Assembly: GCA_020638065.1 (NCBI GenBank)
Contig: JACKJG010000011.1
Coordinates: 62,001-126,000 of the forward strand
DNA: 64,000 nucleotides
Direction of reading: 5' to 3'
Source: Hyphomicrobiaceae bacterium
GTDB lineage: Bacteria > Pseudomonadota > Alphaproteobacteria > Rhizobiales > Devosiaceae
Both the position numbers and the translations under genes were made by a program. The notes beneath the pieces are model-generated. The model worked only from the letters and a program-made list of their open reading frames with translations, searched no databases and had not been told where the DNA came from. Positions 7,959-15,047 of this stretch are shown here, in pieces; positions within the stretch are counted from its first letter, which is position 1, and the number at the start of each line of letters is the position of its first letter.

Positions 7959-8327
7959 ATGAAATTCTGGAATGCGTCGATTGTTCTTTTGCCACTGGTG
8001 CTTGCCGGTTGCGCCACCCGCCCGGCGGATATCGCGCCGAGCTATGTGTCCTCTTCGAAATATGACGGCATGAGCTGCTCGCAGCTCGAGCGTGAGGCCG
8101 AGGGCATTTCCCGCGCGGCCGTTGCCGCGGCTGGAGCACAGGAACAGGCCGCCCAACACGACGCCGCCATGACGACGGTCGGAGTGGTTCTGTTCTGGCC
8201 GGCCATTTTCTTCAACAAGGGCGATGGCGCCAGCGCCGCCGAGGTGGCCCGGCTCAAGGGCGAAATCCTGGCCATCCAGCAGGCCAGCGACACAAAGCAC
8301 TGCAACATCAGCATTCAGCAGATCTGA
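7959..8327 (+). CDS. Small prophage lipoprotein, 122 aa
   Basis: The start at 7959 is preferred over an in-frame one at 7902 because it places a signal peptide with lipobox LAGC directly at the N-terminus (IVLLPLVLAGCATRP). After the lipidated Cys the segment SYVSSSKYDGMSCSQLEREA is typical of small lipoproteins common in alphaproteobacterial prophages and chromosomes. A hydrophobic stretch (TTVGVVLFWPAIFF, about 72-85) follows, then a short helix with a final Cys. Membrane-bound; the role is unknown. It could affect the envelope of the lysogen or act as an outer-membrane spanin, but the latter would normally sit next to an i-spanin gene. Confidence 0.65.
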   Translation: MKFWNASIVLLPLVLAGCATRPADIAPSYVSSSKYDGMSCSQLEREAEGISRAAVAAAGAQEQAAQHDAAMTTVGVVLFWPAIFFNKGDGASAAEVARLKGEILAIQQASDTKHCNISIQQI

Positions 8328-8336
8328 TCGCAGAAC

Positions 8337-8359
8337 GGGGAGAATCGCCTATTCTCCCC
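8337..8359 (+). terminator. Stem-loop after the lipoprotein gene
   Basis: A perfect 9-bp inverted repeat (GGGGAGAAT / ATTCTCCCC, loop CGCCT) lies nine bases after the lipoprotein stop and four bases before the next start. There is no T-run, so it may be a weak terminator, an RNA-stability element or a block on the next gene's translation. Confidence 0.5.
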
Positions 8360-8363
8360 GGTC

Positions 8364-8657
8364 ATGCGCGCCGAGCCGGGAACCCTTCAATCCTATCGTG
8401 AAATGGACATGCAGATCCGCATCTGGTGTGCGGGCTGCGGCCGATCGGTCATTCTCGATCTCGACCAGGTCATCGCCCATGCCGGCGCGTCCTACCGCTT
8501 CATCGACAATCGCGCCGCGTTCCTCAGCCGCCTGACCTGTTCCGCATGTGGCGGTCACGCCATGAACCAGATGTGCATCACGCCGGCATCGGCCGCGAGC
8601 ATCGGCTTCAAATATGGCGACACCGGCCACGTCAGCTCTCGCGCGCGATCAGGCTGA
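8364..8657 (+). CDS. Small zinc-ribbon-like protein, 97 aa or shorter
   Basis: Contains two Cys pairs, CAGC (about 22-25) and CSAC (about 59-62), spaced as in zinc ribbons, plus a later Cys, with a strand-rich region between them. No catalytic motif is visible. The start is uncertain: the ATG at 8364 abuts a hairpin, and ATGs at 8403 and 8409 are also in frame. The 3' end overlaps the convergent minus-strand gene by 26 nt. Possibly a DNA- or RNA-binding regulator of the prophage; that is inference. Confidence 0.5.
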   Translation: MRAEPGTLQSYREMDMQIRIWCAGCGRSVILDLDQVIAHAGASYRFIDNRAAFLSRLTCSACGGHAMNQMCITPASAASIGFKYGDTGHVSSRARSG

Positions 8658-8856
8658 GGATCTTCGTCCGCTTTTCCTCCGGACAGATATCGACCAGCTG
8701 CCTCAGCAGCGCCAGCTCCGTCTCGGCCGCGGCGATCGACTGTTCGTCGCCCACGCGCCGCCGGTCGGCAAAAAGACGCCGCGATCGGATAATGCGCCGG
8801 TCCCATTCCGCCGGGCTCATTGCCCGCCATTGGGCCCAAGGGTCAGATGGTGACAT
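8632..8856 (-). CDS. Small helical prophage protein, 74 aa
   Basis: A charged all-helical protein (SPAEWDRRIIRSRRLF, then AAAETELALLRQLVDICPEE). Two starts compete: the ATG at 8856 has a GGAG ribosome site seven bases upstream but overlaps the preceding gene by 40 nt; the ATG at 8820 overlaps that gene's stop by 4 nt (ATGA) and gives 62 residues. Either way it is co-transcribed with the secreted protein upstream. I recognise no family; a partner or immunity-type role for the upstream protein is possible but not shown. Confidence 0.5.
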   Translation of the reverse strand: MSPSDPWAQWRAMSPAEWDRRIIRSRRLFADRRRVGDEQSIAAAETELALLRQLVDICPEEKRTKILSLIARES

Positions 8857-9236
8857 TCTGAAAGCTCCATGTCCGTCGGCAGACATTCCCACACCTCGAG
8901 CGCCAGCCCGAATGCCGCAGCCGTCTGCTGCAGGCCCTGGTCGTAGCGGTAGCAGTCCCCCTGGTCGCGGTCGCAGATGCTGATCATGCCCGGCCGCAGC
9001 CCCGCCGCCGCGGCATAGGCCAGCGACTGGCCCAGATCTTCCTTCCATTTTGAAAAGAACCCGACCTCGATCGCCAGAGCGTCGCTGGTGCAATCGGCCG
9101 TTCCCACCGAACCGAGGTCGACGCCCATGTGCATCCCCTCGCAGAATCGCACCTGGTAGACAAATTCCCGCTCGAGCTCGTCAGCTGGGGCGGGCAGGGC
9201 GAACAGAGCAGCGGCAAGAAAAATGGCAATGCGCAT
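8817..9236 (-). CDS. Secreted protein with PD-(D/E)XK-like core, 139 aa
   Basis: The start at 9236 gives a clear N-terminal signal peptide (MRIAIFLAAALFALPAPADE). The mature part has a strand ending DALAIEVGFFSKWKEDLGQ, then a helix (LAYAAAAGLRPGMISIC) and another strand. Asp-x3-Glu-x6-Lys followed by an LGQ-L-YA helix resembles the core of a restriction-endonuclease-like fold (Glu-x-Lys spacing is not canonical). Six Cys in the mature protein fit disulfides in the periplasm. It lies last in the prophage, opposite to the late genes, as lysogeny-expressed cargo often does. Nuclease activity is a hypothesis; the family is not named with certainty. Confidence 0.55.
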   Translation of the reverse strand: MRIAIFLAAALFALPAPADELEREFVYQVRFCEGMHMGVDLGSVGTADCTSDALAIEVGFFSKWKEDLGQSLAYAAAAGLRPGMISICDRDQGDCYRYDQGLQQTAAAFGLALEVWECLPTDMELSECHHLTLGPNGGQ

Positions 9237-9651
9237 GCGCCAAGTTTGCACGCCCGAACGGCTCAATTCCAGTGCGGATTTCCACCCACCGGACCGCTCC
9301 AGAAGGTTTGACAAAACCCCAGCTAAGTCTTTGATTTTGCGTCGGCGGTTTGACAGAGCGAAACCGACTAACGCATTGAGAACGTGGCACTTGTGCCTTG
9401 AGTCAGAGTCCGTGGGTCTACCGTTAACCTATTCCCCATCCGGCCGTCTCGGCGGCGGAACGAAGGTCCATATAGCCGCCGGTCCCACCGATTGCAACCG
9501 TTCCGAAACGCAATGCTACCCATAAGACCGGCCGCAATTGAAACCGCAGCGGAACTGCACTAGCTTGATATCAACGCAAGCATGAAGCCCCTTGGGCGCT
9601 GCACACCGTTTCGGCGGATTGGCGCAAGCGACGGGGGCTGAGAGAGGTAAC
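9237..9651. other. Gene-free stretch at the presumed prophage/chromosome junction
   Basis: This 415-nt stretch has no convincing ORF. It contains two GGTTTGACA copies, with TTGACA at 9308 and 9350; the second lies in an inverted repeat (CGGTTT 9346-9351 and AAACCG 9361-9366). A weak promoter-like pair for ppx is TTGAAA at 9538 and TAGCTT at 9561 with 17-bp spacing. No tRNA or tmRNA 3' end that could be an attachment site was found. The junction position is inferred from gene content only. Confidence 0.5.
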
Positions 9652-10911
9652 GTGGCCGATCGTGATCGGCCCGTCGATTTGGGCTCCGGGAACGGGAGCC
9701 CGGCGGCCCCAATCCATGAGCCGGGCCATGCTCTTGGCGGAGCACCGGAAAATGGAGATGAGGGGCAGGCGCTCAAACAGGGCGCGAAACGCCAATATCG
9801 CCGGGCGAAAAAGGCTGATTCCAAAAAACGCCATTATGGTGGAGGGGCAGGCGCGTCGCTCTATGCAGCGCTCGACCTTGGCACGAACAATTGCCGCCTC
9901 CTGATTGCGCGCCCCACCGATCGCGGTTTTCGCGTCGTGGATGGGTTCACCCGCATCGTGCGGCTTGGCGAAGGTCTTTCGAGAACCGGCATGCTCGACG
10001 CGGCCGCCATGGAGCGGACCATCGCCGCGCTCAAGCAATGCCAGGCCAAGCTCGACCATCATGCCCCCGCCGGCATGCGCCTGATCGCGACGGAGGCATG
10101 CCGTGCTGCGGCCAATGCCGAGGAATTTCTCGATCGGGTCGAAAGCGAAACCGGGCTGCGCCTCGAAATCATCGACCGGCATACCGAGGCGCAATTGGCG
10201 GTCAATGGCTGCGCTGACCTGATGGAAGACGACGTCGAAGGGGCGCTTTTGTTCGACATTGGCGGTGGGTCCTCGGAGCTGGCCTGGCTCGATTTTCGCG
10301 GCGGCAAACCGAAAAAGCGCGGGCGCATGTCCGCCTCCATCCGCTCCTGGCAATCCTTGCAGGTCGGAGTGGTTTCGATCGCCGAGAAATTCGGCGGCGT
10401 CGATGTCACGCCGGAGGGTTTCGAGGAAATGGTTGCCTATGTCGCCGAGCATCTCAAGCACTTCAAGGGCCGTCACAAGCTCAAGCAGATGATCGAGAGC
10501 CACAAGGTCCATCTGATCGGAACATCGGGCACGGTGACGACCCTTGCCGGACTGCATCTCGGGCTGGACCGCTATGAACGGTCGAAAATCGACGGGCTTT
10601 GGATGACCTCGGAACACGTCGTCGACACGATGCGCGTGCTTTTGAACATGCCCTATGAACGCCGCGTCGCCAATCCGTGCATCGGCAAGGACCGCGCCGA
10701 TCTCGTTATCCCCGGCTGCGCCATTTTCGAGGCGATCCGCCGCGAATGGCCAACCGAAAGGATTCGTGTCGCCGACCGCGGCCTGCGCGAGGGCATTCTG
10801 ATTTCGCTAATGGATGCCGACCGGCACCGGCACGCGCAACAGCAGCCACGCCACCCCAAACACCACAACACCGCGCCAGCCATTGCGAAACCGGAGAGGA
10901 CGCATGACTAA
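9652..10911 (+). CDS. Ppx/GppA family exopolyphosphatase / pppGpp phosphatase, 419 aa
   Basis: An ASKHA-fold phosphatase acting on polyphosphate and/or pppGpp. The motif YAALDLGTNNCRLLIA (around residue 70) is the first phosphate-binding loop; FDIGGGSSELAW (around 200) is the second; GTSGTVTTLAG (about 287) is the adenosine-type loop. The first 65 residues are a Pro/Gly- and Lys/Arg-rich extension without a clear fold. I chose the GTG at 9652 because AGAGAGG precedes it; an ATG at 9592 in frame lacks that. It is about 100 residues longer than the core two-domain Ppx form, mostly the N-terminal extension and a basic tail. It overlaps rlmE by 8 nt, a common pairing in Hyphomicrobiales. Confidence 0.9.
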   Translation: MADRDRPVDLGSGNGSPAAPIHEPGHALGGAPENGDEGQALKQGAKRQYRRAKKADSKKRHYGGGAGASLYAALDLGTNNCRLLIARPTDRGFRVVDGFTRIVRLGEGLSRTGMLDAAAMERTIAALKQCQAKLDHHAPAGMRLIATEACRAAANAEEFLDRVESETGLRLEIIDRHTEAQLAVNGCADLMEDDVEGALLFDIGGGSSELAWLDFRGGKPKKRGRMSASIRSWQSLQVGVVSIAEKFGGVDVTPEGFEEMVAYVAEHLKHFKGRHKLKQMIESHKVHLIGTSGTVTTLAGLHLGLDRYERSKIDGLWMTSEHVVDTMRVLLNMPYERRVANPCIGKDRADLVIPGCAIFEAIRREWPTERIRVADRGLREGILISLMDADRHRHAQQQPRHPKHHNTAPAIAKPERTHD

Positions 10912-11590
10912 GCGGCCCGGCTCCGGCAGCCGCCAGCTCAAAACGCGGGTCAAGACCGCGCGCGGCCGCTCGACGAGTTCGACGCGATGGCTGCAGCGCC
11001 AGCTCAACGATCCCTATGTCGCCCGTGCCAAGGCCGAGGGGTGGCGCTCCCGCGCGGCCTTCAAGCTGATCGAGATGAACGAAAAGCATCATCTGCTTCA
11101 TCCCGGCCAGCGCATTGTCGATCTCGGCTGCGCGCCTGGGGGGTGGCTTCAGGTGGCCGCGAAAGAGACGGGATCAACGGATGAAAACCCGCTGATTGTC
11201 GGCATCGACTATCTCGAAATGGAGCCGGTCCCCGGCAGCATCATCCTGCAAAAGGACTTCACCGACGAGGACGCGCCGGACATGCTGGTTGAGGCGCTCG
11301 GGGGCCATAAGGTCGATCTGGTTCTCTCGGACATGGCTGCGCCCACGACCGGGCACAAGGCAACCGATCATCTGCGCATCATCGCTTTGGTCGAGATGGC
11401 GGCCGACTTCGCCTGCGACGTGCTGAAACCGGGTGGCGCCTTCGTCGCGAAGGTCTTTCAGGGCGGCACCGAACACCAGCTGTTGGGTGAGCTCAAGAAG
11501 CGCTTCGACACGACCTTTCACGCCAAGCCGCCCGCCAGCCGCAAGGATTCCGCCGAAGCTTATCTGATCGCCAAAGGGTTCAAAGGCTAG
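10904..11590 (+). CDS. rlmE: 23S rRNA 2'-O-ribose U2552 methyltransferase RlmE (FtsJ/RrmJ), 228 aa
   Basis: Methylates U2552 in the A-loop of 23S rRNA in late 50S assembly. The RrmJ hallmarks are SRAAFKLIEMNEKH, the SAM-binding DLGCAPGGWLQVA, and VDLVLSDMAAPTTGH; the K-D-K-E catalytic set is represented by Lys in RAAFKL, Asp in LSDMA, Lys in VAKVFQG and Glu in DSAEAYLI. A basic N-terminal extension of about 25 residues (SGSRQLKTRVKTARGR) is common in alphaproteobacteria. The start at 10904 has GGAGAGGA upstream and lies within the end of ppx. Confidence 0.95.
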   Translation: MTKRPGSGSRQLKTRVKTARGRSTSSTRWLQRQLNDPYVARAKAEGWRSRAAFKLIEMNEKHHLLHPGQRIVDLGCAPGGWLQVAAKETGSTDENPLIVGIDYLEMEPVPGSIILQKDFTDEDAPDMLVEALGGHKVDLVLSDMAAPTTGHKATDHLRIIALVEMAADFACDVLKPGGAFVAKVFQGGTEHQLLGELKKRFDTTFHAKPPASRKDSAEAYLIAKGFKG

Positions 11591-11624
11591 TTCCCGCCCC
11601 GAGACGCGGAAATTTCCAGGAATA

Positions 11625-13034
11625 TCACGACCCGCCAACGGCCGGATTTTCGCCGCGCCGCGCCTGGTGGCCGGACACTTCAGAACCTGCGTCGTGCTTG
11701 AGCCAGAAAATCGGAAGAAAAGACAATAGCGAAAACAGCCCCACCAGCCTGAACGTCGTGCGAAAGTCATCGGGCACCAGCTCGTGGCCCGTCACGAAGG
11801 TTCTCAGTTCCAGCAAACCGCCCGCCAGCGCCACCCCGGTTGCCAGACCCAACTGCACCATCACCGCGAAAATCGCGCTCGCCTGGCTGGCCTCGTCTTC
11901 GTCAACATCGCCGAATTGTACCGCGTTCGAGCCGGTAAAATAAGTCGATCGCGCCAATCCAGCCGTCAACATCGTCGCCATCATCATCACCATCGGCGTT
12001 TCGGCCCGGAACGTGCTGCTCATGAAGAACACACCGGTGGAAATGGCCGTCGCGGCGAAAGCGATTGAGCGGTAACCGAACCGCTTGAAAGCCGGCTTGA
12101 CGAACAGCTTGGCCGAGATGGCGCCGAGCGCCCCAAACAGCATGACCTGACCAGCCTCGAACGGCGTGTAGCCAAAGCCGAGCTGCAGCATCAGCGGCAG
12201 CAGGAAAGGGGTCGTTCCCATCGCCACCCGGAACAGGAAAGTCGACATGCTGACCAGACGGAAATTCTCGTGACGGAAAATTCTGGGGTCGAGAATGGGG
12301 TTTTCGACCCGCGCGGCGTGCCGAAGATAGAGCACGAGAGAAAGGGCGCCCACAAAGACGGCGCTGATGCCAACGATCGGCGGCAGAACCGGAAGGCTGA
12401 TCACCGACAGACCAAATAGGATTCCCGAAAAGGCCGTGGCGGTCAGAAAGAAGCCGGTCCAATCGATTGGCTGCGGCTTTTGCGCCGGGAAGTCGGGCAA
12501 AAACAGGGTCGCCGCGATGATCCCGCCAATCCCGATGGGAATGTTGATGAAAAAGATCCAGTGCCAGGTGAGATAGGTCGTCAAAAACCCGCCAAGCGGT
12601 GGTCCCATCAGCGGCCCCACCAGCGCGGGCATGGCAAGCCAGGCCATTGCGTTGACCAGATCATGTTTCGGCGTCCCCCGCACCAGAATGAGCCGTGCCA
12701 GCGGCACCATCACGGAGCCACCAATACCCTGAAGAAAGCGCGAGACCACGAACGTGCCGAGCGAGTCGGAGGCTGCACAGGCCAGCGAGCCAACCATGAA
12801 CACGACGATGGCAACGCGAAAGACGTTCCTGGCGCCGAACCGGTCGGCGATCCACGCGCTGAGCGGAATGAAGATCGCCAGAGCCACAAGATAGGCGGTC
12901 ATTGCCAGTTTCAGCGCAATCGGTTCCGTGCCGATGTCCGCGGCGATCGCGGGCAGCGAGGTCGAAATCACCGTCGCGTCCATCATTTCCATGAACATGG
13001 CGACGGCCAGCACAAGGGGAGCAATTCTGCTCAT
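11625..13034 (-). CDS. MFS multidrug exporter, DHA2 (14-segment) family, 469 aa
   Basis: A proton-driven exporter of the inner membrane. The start MSRIAPLVLAVAMFMEMMDATVISTSLPAIA contains the DHA2 motif D1 (LDxTIVNVALP-like, here MDATVISTSLPA); the loop after the second segment reads IADRFGARNVFR, the MFS motif A. Motif C-like LVGPLMGPPLGG occurs near residue 145. Length and hydrophobic pattern fit 14 segments. It is convergent with rlmE and transcribed away from the ABC exporter. The substrate is unknown; there is no TetR/MarR regulator next to it. Confidence 0.85.
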   Translation of the reverse strand: MSRIAPLVLAVAMFMEMMDATVISTSLPAIAADIGTEPIALKLAMTAYLVALAIFIPLSAWIADRFGARNVFRVAIVVFMVGSLACAASDSLGTFVVSRFLQGIGGSVMVPLARLILVRGTPKHDLVNAMAWLAMPALVGPLMGPPLGGFLTTYLTWHWIFFINIPIGIGGIIAATLFLPDFPAQKPQPIDWTGFFLTATAFSGILFGLSVISLPVLPPIVGISAVFVGALSLVLYLRHAARVENPILDPRIFRHENFRLVSMSTFLFRVAMGTTPFLLPLMLQLGFGYTPFEAGQVMLFGALGAISAKLFVKPAFKRFGYRSIAFAATAISTGVFFMSSTFRAETPMVMMMATMLTAGLARSTYFTGSNAVQFGDVDEDEASQASAIFAVMVQLGLATGVALAGGLLELRTFVTGHELVPDDFRTTFRLVGLFSLLSFLPIFWLKHDAGSEVSGHQARRGENPAVGGS

Positions 13035-13231
13035 CGGAAAAACCGGCCAATCAGAAGGCGTCTCAGGAGGGATTCGAACATTAGCATTCCCGGTTCAGAG
13101 TGTCTGCCCGGAGCAATCAATTGAATTCATAGGCTTGAACCCTGCTTTCAGTTTCCCTATGTGCGACAAACTGTCAAGCAAGCGGCTCCGGGACAGGGCC
13201 GATCCAGCAGATTTTGCGCGCGGGGGACCAA

Positions 13232-14158
13232 ATGGCGCCCATACTTTCCGTCAAGGGTCTGAACAAGACCTATAAAACCGGCTTTTCTGCCCTCAAAAGC
13301 GTCGATCTCGACGTCGAGGAGGGTGAAATCCTGGCATTGCTCGGCCCCAATGGTGCCGGCAAGACCACACTCATTTCGATCATTTGCGGGATCGTTACGG
13401 CGACTTCGGGAAGCGTGATGGTGGCGGGCCACGACATTCAGGTTGGCTATCGCGCCTCGCGGGACCTGATCGGCCTCGTTCCGCAGGAACTGGCTCTGGA
13501 TATCTTCAATTCTCCCTGGAAGACGGTGCAGTTCTCGCGCGGGCTTTTCGGCAAGGCCCCTGACGACGGCTACCTTCTCAAGCTGCTTGAGCAACTCAGC
13601 CTAAAGGACAAGAAAGACTCACGAATCATGGCTCTATCCGGAGGCATGAAGCGGCGCGTCGCCATCGCCAAAGCGCTTTCGCACGAACCGCGCATCCTGT
13701 TCCTCGACGAACCGACGGCCGGGGTGGACGTCGAGCTGCGCAAGGAAATGTGGGAAATCGTTCGTGAACTCCGCAAGAATGGCGTCACCATCATTCTGAC
13801 CACGCATTACATCGAAGAGGCCGAGGAAATGGCTGACCGTATTGCGGTGATCAATCACGGTGAAATCATTCTGGTCGAGGAAAAAGCCGAACTCATGCGC
13901 AAGCTGGGCAAGAAACACCTGCGGCTTGAACTCACGGAACCGCTTGCGGCGCTTCCCGGCACGCTTGCGGATCGTGGACTTTCGATAGCCGACGAGGGCA
14001 GGGCGCTGGTCTATGAATATGACACGCGCGCCGGGCGCACCGGCATCACCCAGCTTCTTGGCGAAATTTCCGCCGCCGGCATTCATTTCGCCGATCTTGA
14101 AACGCAGCAATCGACGCTTGAGGAAATCTTCGTCGATCTGGTGGGAGAAAACCAATGA
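13232..14158 (+). CDS. ABC-2 type exporter ATP-binding protein, 308 aa
   Basis: Hydrolyses ATP to drive the permease encoded next. Walker A GPNGAGKT, the signature LSGGMKRR, Walker B ILFLDEP and the switch His in TTHYIEEAE are intact. The roughly 90-residue C-terminal region is typical of DrrA/NodI/YadG-like ATPases. The start at 13232 (MAPILSVKGL) has GGGGGA four to five bases upstream; an in-frame alternative start at 13214 lacks one. It overlaps the permease gene by 4 nt. The substrate cannot be deduced; YadGH-like proteins of this type occur in many proteobacteria without a known cargo. Confidence 0.92.
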   Translation: MAPILSVKGLNKTYKTGFSALKSVDLDVEEGEILALLGPNGAGKTTLISIICGIVTATSGSVMVAGHDIQVGYRASRDLIGLVPQELALDIFNSPWKTVQFSRGLFGKAPDDGYLLKLLEQLSLKDKKDSRIMALSGGMKRRVAIAKALSHEPRILFLDEPTAGVDVELRKEMWEIVRELRKNGVTIILTTHYIEEAEEMADRIAVINHGEIILVEEKAELMRKLGKKHLRLELTEPLAALPGTLADRGLSIADEGRALVYEYDTRAGRTGITQLLGEISAAGIHFADLETQQSTLEEIFVDLVGENQ

Positions 14159-14916
14159 ACCTGCGCGGCGTTCTCGCCATCTATGTCCAGGAAATGTCAC
14201 GCACATTGCGCACCGCGATGCAGTCCATCCTCGCGCCGGTCATTTCCACATCGCTTTATTTCATCGTTTTTGGGGCGGCCATTGGCACCCGCATTCAGGA
14301 AATTGACGGCGTATCCTACGGCGCTTTCATCGTGCCGGGCCTGATCATGATGATGCTCTTGATGCAATCCGTCACCAACGCGGCCGTCGGGATATATTTC
14401 CCCAAATTCACGGGTACGATCTACGAATACCTCTCGGCCCCCATCTCGTCTTTCGAGATCGTGCTGGGTTTCGTGGGCGCAGCAGCGACAAAGACGGTCA
14501 TTCTCGGCGCAATCATCCTCATCACCGCCGGGTTCTTCGTGCCGCTCGAAATCCAGCATCCGGTCTGGATGGTCGCCTTTCTGGTCCTGACGGCCATCAG
14601 CTTTTCGCTGTTCGGCTTCATCATCGGCATCTGGGCCGACGGGTTCGAACAGCTTAATATCGTGCCGATGCTGTTCATTACGCCGCTGACCTTTCTGGGC
14701 GGCAGCTTCTACTCGATCTCGGTTCTGCCCGAACCCTGGTCGACGATTTCCCTTTTCAATCCGGTCGTTTATCTCATTTCGGGGTTCCGCTGGTCCTTTT
14801 ATTCGATTTCGGACGTCAACGTTGTCGTTTCCCTCGGCGCCATCTCGGTTTTCATGCTGGCCTGTCTTGGCGTCATCTACTGGATGTTCAACACAGGTTA
14901 TCGGCTGAAGAGCTGA
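14155..14916 (+). CDS. ABC-2 type exporter permease, 253 aa
   Basis: Inner-membrane permease with six predicted segments and the ABC-2 family pattern: an N-terminal amphipathic helix (LAIYVQEMSRTLRTA), then hydrophobic segments at about 20-44, 55-78, 105-130, 138-160, 172-190 and 222-246. The stretch FITPLTFLGGSFYSISVLPE is the conserved ABC-2 signature region. It is co-translated with the ATPase (ATGA overlap). Functions as a homodimer with two ATPase copies; likely exports a lipid, polysaccharide or drug. Confidence 0.92.
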   Translation: MNLRGVLAIYVQEMSRTLRTAMQSILAPVISTSLYFIVFGAAIGTRIQEIDGVSYGAFIVPGLIMMMLLMQSVTNAAVGIYFPKFTGTIYEYLSAPISSFEIVLGFVGAAATKTVILGAIILITAGFFVPLEIQHPVWMVAFLVLTAISFSLFGFIIGIWADGFEQLNIVPMLFITPLTFLGGSFYSISVLPEPWSTISLFNPVVYLISGFRWSFYSISDVNVVVSLGAISVFMLACLGVIYWMFNTGYRLKS

Positions 14917-14990
14917 GGACCGGATGCGCTGAGCCGTCCCCTTTGCATCCCAGACCCGACATGATATTGGGCCGCGCCAACTCCTGAACC

Positions 14991-15005
14991 CCCGCGAGTC
15001 GCGGG
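14991..15005 (+). other. GC-rich hairpin ahead of guaB
   Basis: CCCGCG, loop AGT, CGCGGG: a perfect 6-bp stem followed by a pyrimidine-rich stretch (ATTCTTTTCCTCAC) and then the guaB ribosome site. It may terminate the ABC operon or act in the guaB leader; the tract after it is not a clean T-run. Confidence 0.4.
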
Positions 15006-15047
15006 CGGTGATTCTTTTCCTCACTTTTGCATTCGGGGAGCTTGGCG

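Larger units (their letters stand above)
1..9236. mobile_element. Right-hand (late) part of a prophage, truncated by the window edge
   Basis: This block carries, in order, a tail-tip protein fragment, tail fibre and accessory proteins, a lysozyme, several small membrane proteins, a Dam-type methylase and small cargo-like genes, which is the usual late-to-terminal order of a tailed-phage genome. The next gene (ppx) starts a conserved housekeeping block, so the prophage should end between 9,237 and 9,651. No integrase, attachment repeat or tRNA is visible here, so the exact right end is inferred, and the left part lies outside the window. I cannot tell whether the prophage is intact or a domesticated remnant. 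Confidence 0.8.

Noticed and set aside
11605..11620. Palindrome GGAAATTTCC between rlmE and the MFS gene
   Set aside because: Too short and without a loop or T-run to be a terminator, and no nearby promoter for it to control.
13060..13110. GGGATTCGAAC string resembling a tRNA T-loop on the minus strand
   Set aside because: The T-stem has no complementary half and no anticodon or D arm is present, so this is neither a tRNA nor a clear remnant.
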